Below are positions 34,873-41,349 of a stretch of 50,391 nucleotides of DNA, piece after piece (position 1 is the stretch's first letter; the number at the start of each line of letters is the position of its first letter). The notes under the pieces were generated by a model. It worked only from the letters and a program-made list of their open reading frames with translations, ran no database searches and had not been told where the DNA came from. Origin of the DNA: a virus; IMG/VR virus record IMGVR_UViG_3300035698_005926, positions 1-50,391 of that record; one strand, 5' to 3'. The position numbers and the translations under genes were made by a program.

Positions 34873-34924
34873 TGATAGGTGATTTTAAGATTGTTGTTGA
34901 AAGTAAGAAGTCCATATAGGTCAT
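34850..34924 (-). CDS. possible 24-residue leader peptide
   Basis: A 24-residue frame, MTYMDFLLSTTILKSP then IRGSFNLI, with an ACTGGAGAAAATTCAA ribosome site. Its last third is within the terminator-like hairpin. No protein family can be claimed at this length; it may be a leader peptide or chance. Confidence 0.35.
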   Translation of the reverse strand: MTYMDFLLSTTILKSPIRGSFNLI

Positions 34925-35035
34925 TTGAATTTTCTCCAGTTGTTCTGATTTCACTAGGATGCCAAAACTTTAGGATTTATGCAAGTGACTTGATTATTCT
35001 ACAATGCACTCCATAGCTACTAGAGCATGACCAAA

Positions 35036-35146
35036 CTACATATTGCCGCTATGCTGGTACGCGTTCTCAAACTGTTCTTTGGGCGACCATGAGATATACC
35101 CTTTAAAATCACCTATCGGCATGATGTGCCAGTTATCATCGCTCAT
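35036..35146 (-). CDS. small protein coupled to portal (36 aa)
   Basis: A 36-residue frame, MSDDNWHIMPIGDFKGYI then SWSPKEQFENAYQHSGNM. Its ATG overlaps the portal stop (TAATG), the same coupling used throughout the late operon. The sequence is protein-like, with Trp, Pro and Tyr in place. Similar very small proteins of unknown function follow portal genes in other podoviruses. Confidence 0.55.
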   Translation of the reverse strand: MSDDNWHIMPIGDFKGYISWSPKEQFENAYQHSGNM

Positions 35147-37086
35147 TACGAGGGCATCATTTCAGGCGTACCGTTCTGCACAGGTGGCGCACCTTCCATA
35201 CCAGCCTGTTGCTGCATGGCAGGATCAACCTGCTGCTGTGCCTCTTCCAACGCTTTTTTCCAGTCGTTTTTGCGCGGCAAGGATGATTGGTCAATGATAA
35301 GACCGGGATTAGTCTGCGCCAATGCCATACCGATAGGGCCTAACTTCTCGATAATCATCATCGTCTCTTCAAACTGCCCTTGCTTGAAAGTGGCAGAGAT
35401 TGGCACTTCATCAACGTGAACGCTGTATTTCCCAACGGTAATATCATTCATCCTCGTCATTGAGTTCTCTCCAAGCTGCTGCTTTTTGTTAACTTCATAC
35501 GTGGCAATCTCTGAATCCTCACCAAGAACACGGTATATACGATGCTCTGTGTAGAATTTCTGGAATATATCAAGCGTATTCTTGCCCTTATACTTCTGTG
35601 AACGTGAGAAGTTGTCAGAATACATCTGAATTGAGAGAACTGCCTGACGCTGCTTTGCTTCGATTGCGCGGCCTGACTGAACATTATCAAGCTGTCCCAT
35701 TGCAGATTGGTTGATACCAGATATTTCAAACATATCCTGCCCTGCTTTTTCTTCAAGACGGTCAAGTCCCTGCGGATATCCACCGGGTTCAATTCTTCGT
35801 GGCTGATCACCTTTAGCACCATCGTACTCAACATTGATACCGGGAGCAGAACCGTACAGACGTATATTCTCTTTTTGCTCTGGATCAAGAACATGCTTGT
35901 CGTACATCCAGCCACTATTAGCGTTCCTGTTAAGAATATCGGTCATAACAGAGCGTTTCTTGTTCTTCTCGCGGCTAGGATCAATCAAGTCCTCAATCAT
36001 GCCTCGTGTCTTTCCTCTGCGGAAATAAGGGAAATAACCTATCGTGGTGTAGTTTTTATAAATAGACCAGCGATCATAGATCAAAACATCACCACAGGTC
36101 ACGGTGCGGCGCACTCTTGGCATTGGACGATTCACAATCTTTAAAGGATTGCCGCGCATTTCTGCGTATTCCATGATTTTTGATATTACATCAGGCTTAT
36201 TGACCCACTCATCGGGAACGGCTTCCATATCACCTGTTTCCTCGTCATAAAAACAGGGCACAATACCCTTCACCTTGTATTGAGAGTCAATAATCCTGAC
36301 TTGCTTTGCTGAGTGATCAACGAAATCTGTGTGATATACATCTGCCCAATTCCCAAAGTCCTTTTCATCAGCGTACATCCCGAAGAACCGATCAGGTGAA
36401 ATCTCAGAGTCTCCCATGAACGATAGCATATTACTGCTGTATCCATTACCCATGATGTTCTGCACAGCCAGTGCAGCGTTAGAGCCATATTTCTCATTTA
36501 TGCTATCAATATTCGTCCAAACGGAATCCTGAATAAATGCCGCGCCATTACGATTGCATCCCAAGTCATACGACTTACAGTCAGGATCAATGTATTTCGA
36601 GAACGGATCAGCGGCGAAGCACCCAAGCTCACCCATGCCATTTTCACTAAAATCAAGCTCTAAGTCCCAATATCCACGCCCTGCTGATATACCATCGGCA
36701 AAAACGTCTGTATCTGTGTATTTCATGTCAACGCGGTTTGCCTCTGATATGTAAATGTTATTCAGAACGTCTGCCAAATCCTCTGACGTGCGGGAGTCTG
36801 ACGTTGGCAGGAATGAAACATCGACACGGTTCGTTGACTGGTATCCCATGACCAGTCGAAATAATGGCGCAATATTGTTAATCGTAAGCGCAGTCCTACG
36901 CATAGCCTGAAGAGCCGCCTTTTCTTCCTGCGTCCATTGGTTTCCTTCAAGAAATTCAATACACGTCTTCGCAGTCTTTGCCCATTCGTTATGGGGTTGA
37001 ACCGCTCGCATCCATCTATAGCCCATCTTCCGAACAAGATCATCGTCCTGCTCTGGTAGTTCCATACCGTTCAAACCGTAAGCCAT
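35146..37086 (-). CDS. portal protein, P22-like
   Basis: A 646-residue protein, start MAYGLNGMELPEQDD after AAAAGGAAGATAACTC. It shows the order and motifs of P22-type portals: CIEFLEGNQWTQEEKAAL and ALTINNIAPLFRLVMGYQST near residues 42-85, a DPDCKSYDLGC segment, an SREKNKKRSVMTDILNRNAN helix, and a Gln/Met-rich C-terminus (QQQVDPAMQQQAGMEG). The dodecameric portal forms the DNA channel and docks terminase. It overlaps terL by 16 nt. Confidence 0.85.
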   Translation of the reverse strand: MAYGLNGMELPEQDDDLVRKMGYRWMRAVQPHNEWAKTAKTCIEFLEGNQWTQEEKAALQAMRRTALTINNIAPLFRLVMGYQSTNRVDVSFLPTSDSRTSEDLADVLNNIYISEANRVDMKYTDTDVFADGISAGRGYWDLELDFSENGMGELGCFAADPFSKYIDPDCKSYDLGCNRNGAAFIQDSVWTNIDSINEKYGSNAALAVQNIMGNGYSSNMLSFMGDSEISPDRFFGMYADEKDFGNWADVYHTDFVDHSAKQVRIIDSQYKVKGIVPCFYDEETGDMEAVPDEWVNKPDVISKIMEYAEMRGNPLKIVNRPMPRVRRTVTCGDVLIYDRWSIYKNYTTIGYFPYFRRGKTRGMIEDLIDPSREKNKKRSVMTDILNRNANSGWMYDKHVLDPEQKENIRLYGSAPGINVEYDGAKGDQPRRIEPGGYPQGLDRLEEKAGQDMFEISGINQSAMGQLDNVQSGRAIEAKQRQAVLSIQMYSDNFSRSQKYKGKNTLDIFQKFYTEHRIYRVLGEDSEIATYEVNKKQQLGENSMTRMNDITVGKYSVHVDEVPISATFKQGQFEETMMIIEKLGPIGMALAQTNPGLIIDQSSLPRKNDWKKALEEAQQQVDPAMQQQAGMEGAPPVQNGTPEMMPS

Positions 37087-38690
37087 GAGTTATCTTCCTT
37101 TTGTTGTCCAATGCGCCGTAAACCTGAGCCTAATCTGTCTGGATTAGGTTTTTTTATATTAATATTTGGCTTCTGAATCAGCCCTGCCTTCTCCAGATCA
37201 ACGATACGGGCGAGGCAGTCCATCATATCATCGTGCTTTAAAACTGGAAAGGCAATGTATTCTTCCTGAATAAAATCACTTACCAAGTCGTGCATCGCGT
37301 CTTGATAATCTTTCTGTAACATCTTTGTTGGGAATATAATACGGCTCATAGGCGATCCATCCCCACCATGCGCCACTGATTTATACCCATTCTCAAATAG
37401 AGGTACGAGTCGCAATATCCTCAAAGGCTTTGGCATAGATCCACCGAGCGGCGTTATGTGGAAATCGTAAAGCTTTTCGTCCTGAACATATTCGATATGC
37501 TCGATGTCTGCTTGCATCCCGTATTCTTCATAGGACACGAGTTCGGGTTTCCAACGCCGGTGCAGCTCAAAGAGTGTATTAGTTCGTCCAGACAAGCTCA
37601 TACGGTCACGGCGCATATCCAAAACGCGGTAATTACCATCCAATCCGAAGCCAATCACAAACATGGTCGTGTAATCGTTATTTTTGCGCTGCTTTCCGCC
37701 TGCCGGATCAACGATAATAAAGCGCCAGAGCGATGCCATGGCCTTTTCATATTCGATATCTGCGAACCTCATCCACTCTTTCATAAAGCCCATGGCCTTA
37801 TCTGCTGTTGGGTTTAAGAGCTGCTGTGATGCGAAGATATATGGCCCGTCTTTTCTTTTTTCGTTTAAGTCCTCCTGAGATAGCAATACTGGCTTCCCAA
37901 ACTCTGTGCCATCATCCGTGGCGGGGTGTATGCGCGGTATAGCTATTTCGTGCTCAATAATATCGCTATAATCATCAAACAGGTGGTAGCGTGTACCGAT
38001 ACGCCTCTTCTTTGCATCGGCAGAGCCAAGATTAGAGGCCATGCGCCGCGCATTGGTCGTCTTTTCCATCTGATCGGTGGTATGTACGCCATCCATAGTA
38101 ACAACATCATCAAACACAAGGACGTTGAAGTGCTTTCCTGTCGGCATTCCATCGACAAGGCCGTGTCCTTCAAGCGTTTCCTCTTTTGGATTCCCGACAC
38201 GCTTTACTCTGATCGCGTCCTCTGACCATTTTTTTGACTTTGACGAAGGGTTTTCGTAGAAGATATCGGGCCATAGGCGGGGCAAGTCTCTGTTAAGCTC
38301 CATTTCAGTCTTGATCTGCTTCACAAAGTCTTTCGCAAGCGCCTTGGTGTGCGAAAATATGCCGATTGTGATTTCAGGGTTGTTGATAATATCGAAAAGC
38401 GTCATGCCGAAGGTGATAACAGTCGATTTGTAATGGTTTCTCGCCCATAAATCTAAGTAGCCATCAGGGTTTAGCTGCACTTCTCGGCAACGGTCAAAAA
38501 GCCATTCCCGATTGATATCAGGGCGCTTGCAGATAAAAACAAGCAAAAAGAATAGATCGGTCTGCCCTAGATCGCGCATAACATCGTCCAAAGCTTCGGC
38601 GCTCTGCGCTCCTGCCTTCTTCATCGCCATGGCGTAGTAGTGCAGTGTCGTAACGTAGTCGTATTTAAAATGATTAGGCGTTGCGCTCAC
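37071..38690 (-). CDS. terminase large subunit
   Basis: A 539-residue packaging ATPase and nuclease. The Walker A-like motif RNHYKST is at 84-90, Walker B VLVFDD at 190-195, and a coupling region GTRYHLFDDY follows near 233. The nuclease part shows FIIVDPAGG (Asp329), SYEEYGM and a terminal KHDDMMDCLARI, the acidic triad of RNase H-like terminase nucleases. The start is GTG at 38690, overlapping the stop of a 23-codon frame (TAGTG). It cuts and translocates concatemeric DNA into the prohead with TerS. Confidence 0.9.
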   Translation of the reverse strand: MSATPNHFKYDYVTTLHYYAMAMKKAGAQSAEALDDVMRDLGQTDLFFLLVFICKRPDINREWLFDRCREVQLNPDGYLDLWARNHYKSTVITFGMTLFDIINNPEITIGIFSHTKALAKDFVKQIKTEMELNRDLPRLWPDIFYENPSSKSKKWSEDAIRVKRVGNPKEETLEGHGLVDGMPTGKHFNVLVFDDVVTMDGVHTTDQMEKTTNARRMASNLGSADAKKRRIGTRYHLFDDYSDIIEHEIAIPRIHPATDDGTEFGKPVLLSQEDLNEKRKDGPYIFASQQLLNPTADKAMGFMKEWMRFADIEYEKAMASLWRFIIVDPAGGKQRKNNDYTTMFVIGFGLDGNYRVLDMRRDRMSLSGRTNTLFELHRRWKPELVSYEEYGMQADIEHIEYVQDEKLYDFHITPLGGSMPKPLRILRLVPLFENGYKSVAHGGDGSPMSRIIFPTKMLQKDYQDAMHDLVSDFIQEEYIAFPVLKHDDMMDCLARIVDLEKAGLIQKPNINIKKPNPDRLGSGLRRIGQQKEDNSWLTV

Positions 38691-38761
38691 TATTCAAAAA
38701 CCTCGTCATGCACAAATTCCCCGAAAATAGGCACAACATTGCTATTATCGTTACTCGTCAT
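38690..38761 (-). CDS. 23-residue micro-ORF bridging terS and terL
   Basis: The frame MTSNDNSNVVPIFGEFVHDE-VFE begins inside the last codons of terS (ATGACGAGTAA) and ends with TAG sharing its G with the GTG of terL. Both junctions overlap, so translation can pass from terS to terL without a gap. It is either a coupling device or a tiny protein; no family recognised. Confidence 0.4.
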   Translation of the reverse strand: MTSNDNSNVVPIFGEFVHDEVFE

Positions 38762-39323
38762 CCTTGGCCTCTTGTTGCGCTAGAACTTTATCAAGCTCGG
38801 CTTGTACCGCTGCGGCGATGTCCTGTGCGTTCGTATTAGACACGGGGGCAGTCGCCTCGCCCTTCTCATCAAGCTGCTGGTGCTCAATCTTACGGGATTC
38901 GCCATACCGTTTCGGGGCCATTTTCGATAAATACCATTTGCGATTTTCGGTGCGAAGTCTCGAACGATTTACGTGCTCATGGTCAACAACAGTAACAACA
39001 TTACCTTTTTCAGTTTCACGCTTCATCCAATCGTTGCTACCATCATCGGAGATTTCTATAATCTCATCGGCAATAACGTCCAGTCCTATATCCCTTGCAC
39101 GCGTGTAGTGGTAAAAGAACCCCTGCGTTACAATCGCTCCATCTATAACCTCTTCGCCTGTGTTTTCATAACACCATTTAGCTACTGTAGGTCTGGATGG
39201 CATGTCTTCGTCTCGGCAAATTGATCTGAGTGTTTCCCCTTCCGCGAGCCGGGCGCAGATTTCATCTCTGAAGTCTTTTGAGTATATGGGAGGTCTGTGC
39301 GGTGGTTTTTTCGCTTCGCTCAT
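38751..39323 (-). CDS. terminase small subunit
   Basis: A 190-residue protein, start MSEAKKPPHRPPIYS with AAGGACG upstream. Residues 20-55 hold a helix-turn-helix (ICARLAEGETLRSICRDEDM, PSRPTVAKWCYE), followed by an oligomerisation region with SRLRTENRKWYLSKMAPKRY, as in Sf6 and related small terminases. It binds the packaging site and recruits TerL. An 11-bp tandem repeat array lies about 90 nt upstream of its start and is a candidate binding site. Confidence 0.85.
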   Translation of the reverse strand: MSEAKKPPHRPPIYSKDFRDEICARLAEGETLRSICRDEDMPSRPTVAKWCYENTGEEVIDGAIVTQGFFYHYTRARDIGLDVIADEIIEISDDGSNDWMKRETEKGNVVTVVDHEHVNRSRLRTENRKWYLSKMAPKRYGESRKIEHQQLDEKGEATAPVSNTNAQDIAAAVQAELDKVLAQQEAKDDE

Positions 39324-39357
39324 GTTTAGATCGTCCTTGAAGTATTTCGATAAGTCA

Positions 39358-39386
39358 AGGTTACGTTAAAATTTAAAATTTGTCTA
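39358..39386 (-). promoter_or_regulatory. candidate late promoter upstream of terS
   Basis: On the - strand TAGACA (39386-39381) and TAACCT (39363-39358) are separated by 17 nt, a sigma70-like arrangement, 34 nt ahead of the terS start. A second TTGACT further in lacks a good -10. It lies just inside the tandem array. Confidence 0.45.
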
Positions 39387-39411
39387 CTTAGAGGTTTCTG
39401 GCACGTATTCT

Positions 39412-39477
39412 GGCAGGATAAGGGCAGGATAAGGGCAGGATAAGGGCAGGATAAGAGCAGGATAAGAGCAGGATAAA
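39412..39477 (+). repeat. six tandem 11-bp repeats (GGCAGGATAAG), candidate pac or origin site
   Basis: Exactly six contiguous 11-bp units. The first four read GGCAGGATAAG; the fifth and sixth begin AGCAGGATAA. The period matches one DNA helical turn, so every unit presents the same face. The array is non-coding, lies between terS and the early promoter, and is followed on + by a run of A. Likely uses are TerS recognition (packaging initiation) or initiator iterons. Confidence 0.8.
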
Positions 39478-39502
39478 AAAAGGGGATGCACGAACCTATA
39501 AT

Positions 39503-39601
39503 TTATTCTTCCGCTCTCTCAATGGCAACGCGCATAAAGTTTGGAATAAAGCCCTGCGTCTCCATCATACCGTTCTCGATAGCCTTCAATGCGCTATACA
39601 T
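39503..39601 (-). pseudogene. remnant of small phage protein with LISAAPEM motif
   Basis: An open - strand frame reads QLISAAPEMYSALKAIENG and ends AIERAEE. The LI-x-AAPE-x-x-x-ALK pattern occurs in many phage accessory proteins, where it lies in the C-terminal part of a longer chain. Here an in-frame TAG stands just upstream of the motif and only an internal ATG (39601) remains. It is probably the 3' remnant of a larger gene, now beside the control region. Confidence 0.45.
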
Positions 39602-39622
39602 TTCAGGTGCGGCAGATATTAA

Positions 39623-39651
39623 TTGACTTGCCTACGTCAATACATTATATT
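39623..39651 (+). promoter_or_regulatory. early promoter with overlapping operator-like inverted repeat
   Basis: TTGACT (39623-39628), a 17-nt spacer and TATATT (39646-39651) form a near-consensus sigma70 promoter. The arms TTGAC and GTCAA (39623-39640, 8-nt spacer) make an inverted repeat covering the -35 box, a natural repressor site. It reads toward the small early genes that start at 39743. Confidence 0.75.
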
Positions 39652-39742
39652 GTTAATTAGCTTGGTTCTTTAAGAGAGACCCTCACACGGAACACACACT
39701 TTAGAGAGCCAAGCGAATTTTAAAGCGAAGAAGGAAAAGAAA

Positions 39743-39883
39743 ATGCTATTACAAATGCTATACGATCAATCGCGGTACTGCGCGATATGGGACGGACACG
39801 CTTATCACTTTGATGATTATCTATCAGCCAAAGAGTTCAACGATAATTTTTTATCTGTCGTTAAACTCGACACGATGCATTAG
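39743..39883 (+). CDS. small early protein (46 aa)
   Basis: The frame MLLQMLYDQSRYCAIWDGHA continues to a TAG at 39881-39883, with AGAAGGAAAAGAAA ahead of the ATG. It is rich in Tyr, Asp and His (AYHFDDYLSAKEFNDNF). It is the first gene behind the strong early promoter. Small first-expressed proteins often modify host functions or block defence. No family recognised. Confidence 0.55.
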   Translation: MLLQMLYDQSRYCAIWDGHAYHFDDYLSAKEFNDNFLSVVKLDTMH

Positions 39884-39894
39884 GGGGTTGCGCT

Positions 39895-40020
39895 ATGAAA
39901 CAATTTTTTAAGAAGTTTTTTTTAACCGATGATCGCATAGTGAACATTTGTCGCATATCAGTTGCCGCGCTCACCGCAGAACTACTGTTGGCTTTTATCA
40001 TGGTGATATCATGGATGTAG
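39895..40020 (+). CDS. small membrane protein (41 aa)
   Basis: MKQFFKKFFLTDDRI followed by one hydrophobic segment (SVAALTAELLLAFIMVIS). The start follows TAGGGGGTTGCGCT. It overlaps the next gene by 10 nt. A single-pass inner-membrane peptide; function unknown. Confidence 0.5.
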   Translation: MKQFFKKFFLTDDRIVNICRISVAALTAELLLAFIMVISWM

Positions 40021-40226
40021 ATATTTACACGGGTGTTCCGCACCAAGATGGATTTATTGATCCTGTACCGCGCTGCATCATGCCTCGCGCTCATTCTGAT
40101 TTTTTAATATCGCTCTGGTCAAATAGCCCACTGACGAAAAAGTTTAATATAGCCCACCGTCATTATGTTCATTGCTACCCGATTAATGCGGATACATCGT
40201 TTACTCAAAAGAAGGATTCGGAATGA
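40011..40226 (+). CDS. hypothetical early protein (71 aa)
   Basis: Start chosen at MDVDIYTGVPHQDGF (40011), because the longer frame to 39948 runs through the membrane-protein gene. The 71-residue chain is rich in His, Pro and Ile (RHYVHCYPINADTSF). Its stop overlaps the next ATG (ATGA). No family recognised. Confidence 0.5.
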   Translation: MDVDIYTGVPHQDGFIDPVPRCIMPRAHSDFLISLWSNSPLTKKFNIAHRHYVHCYPINADTSFTQKKDSE

Positions 40227-40330
40227 ATAATTATTATCCATGTAAAGGTTGTAGAGTTGCAGTAAACAACTTTAAGAACTGGATATACTTTAGAAACCGT
40301 GGTTTTTACAACCCCGCAAATGAAAGATAA
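40223..40330 (+). CDS. small protein (35 aa) with CxxC
   Basis: The frame MNNYYPCKGCRVAVNNFKNW ends FYNPANER. A Cys-x-x-Cys near the N-terminus could bind zinc or reflect a short knuckle. ATGA overlaps at both ends link it to its neighbours, which supports translation. Confidence 0.45.
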   Translation: MNNYYPCKGCRVAVNNFKNWIYFRNRGFYNPANER

Positions 40331-40448
40331 GATTGTGAATATTGGAGAGATTTTTGACTGCGTAGGTTTTGCTCTATTCATGGCGTTCATGCTTTTTGGA
40401 TTGCCATGGGCTTATTATTTTTTAACTGGCGAATACATGGAGTTTTGA
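40320..40448 (+). CDS. small membrane protein (42 aa)
   Basis: MKDKIVNIGEIFDCVG followed by a hydrophobic helix (FALFMAFMLFGLPWAYYF). It overlaps the previous gene by 11 nt. A second single-pass membrane peptide in the same early cluster. Function unknown. Confidence 0.5.
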   Translation: MKDKIVNIGEIFDCVGFALFMAFMLFGLPWAYYFLTGEYMEF

Positions 40449-40603
40449 TAGATGCGCCGGAAGCGGATCGTATCGCAATGTCAAATGGTGAGATTTATGC
40501 CGAGAGCCTCATAAAAAAATATGAAAACGGCACAACGCTCATCGTTGACAATCAGAACCGCGTTAAAAGAACTATCCCCCTAAACAAAACAGAAAGCGAA
40601 TAA
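40445..40603 (+). CDS. hypothetical early protein, start uncertain
   Basis: The frame is open from 40406. The TTG at 40445 overlaps the previous TGA and gives 52 residues (IDAPEADRIAMSNGEIYAES); ATG 40478 would give 41. The downstream part, LIVDNQNRVKRTIPLN, looks like a small soluble domain. It ends 1 nt before the next gene. Confidence 0.5.
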   Translation: MIDAPEADRIAMSNGEIYAESLIKKYENGTTLIVDNQNRVKRTIPLNKTESE

Positions 40604-40604
40604 A

Positions 40605-41060
40605 ATGAGAGTTATTGAAAAAGGCCATGTTTATCTACCGGCGATCCGCAAAGTAAAAATGGAAGGCGAGGTTGTTGTTCATGACACCGATGAAAAAATA
40701 ACCTTCATCAACAAGCAGCCGGGCGAAGAGCATGAAGGCACAACAACACAAGAAGTAATTAGGATTCTGATTGATCGAACTCGTCATTGCAATAACTGTA
40801 TGCCTCACCCGAACAATGAACGCGTAATATGGCATCTTCGCATGGCTTTGGTTTTACATGAAGCAAGAGCCTTAGAACGAAAAGTCGATAAGGGTGAATT
40901 TATGCCCGAATATATCAGCGTTGGTCGTGATGGGCATTTTTATGTAAGTGAAATTATGGCTGGGGAACTTGACACCACCGTTTTGAAGAAGCACAAGAAC
41001 GATTGGGACAGAGAATGCGATCATATTTATAACTCCGAACCCGAGAAAAGACGTTTTTAA
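40605..41060 (+). CDS. possible Acb2/Tad1-like anti-defence protein
   Basis: A 151-residue protein. Residues 7-38 are beta-rich (VYLPAIRKVKMEGEVVV, DEKITFINKQP). Residues 46-96 read as a helical hairpin of the kind shared by Acb2 and Tad1 nucleotide sponges: TTTQEVIRILIDRTRHCNN, then NNERVIWHLRMALVLHEARAL-ER. In that family the hairpin typically reads T-x-E-x-x-L-x-x-L-I-D-R and ends A-L-x-x-L-x-x-R-T-x-x-R; here the last pair reads EAR-x-x-ER. Family members sequester cyclic signals of CBASS or Thoeris immunity. It ends the early run and precedes a strong terminator. Assignment is by pattern only. Confidence 0.45.
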   Translation: MRVIEKGHVYLPAIRKVKMEGEVVVHDTDEKITFINKQPGEEHEGTTTQEVIRILIDRTRHCNNCMPHPNNERVIWHLRMALVLHEARALERKVDKGEFMPEYISVGRDGHFYVSEIMAGELDTTVLKKHKNDWDRECDHIYNSEPEKRRF

Positions 41061-41078
41061 GTCTTGTTTATTTTACAG

Positions 41079-41105
41079 AATAGCTCCTTTTTGGGGCTAT
41101 TTTTT
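41079..41105 (+). terminator. intrinsic terminator after early gene cluster
   Basis: AATAGCTCC and GGGGCTATT pair over 9 positions (one G-U) around TTTTT and run directly into a T tract (41101-41105). It lies 18 nt past the stop of the 40605 gene. Confidence 0.8.
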
Positions 41106-41271
41106 GCTTTCTGGAAACCTCCAGATATAATACACTTGAAAGCCGCAGTTTTCCTCACTTTTTTAAAATCAGTTTACCGTTTTCTGCGGGTTACAGCGGG
41201 GTGTTATATAACTTCGGACATTACACACCCTTTCCTGTATATAACTATAAATAACTAAGTCGTTGTTTTAC

Positions 41272-41331
41272 AAGCTGTATTATAACCTTGAAAGTGTTGC
41301 ATATAAGCTGTATTATACACCCATATACAGC
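41272..41331 (+). repeat. repeats upstream of serine recombinase, possible res/operator site
   Basis: AAGCTGTATTATA occurs at 41272-41284 and 41305-41317, spaced 33 bp (about three helical turns). The second copy is also the left arm of GCTGTAT...ATACAGC (41307-41331). Related AT-rich words (CTGTATATAA, GTGTTATATAA) precede them. Such arrays serve as crossover or repressor sites for small serine recombinases. Confidence 0.5.
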
Positions 41332-41349
41332 AATAATTGGAGTTTTTAC

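Noticed and set aside
39412-39477. CRISPR array
   Set aside because: The units are contiguous 11-mers without spacers, and no cas genes are present.
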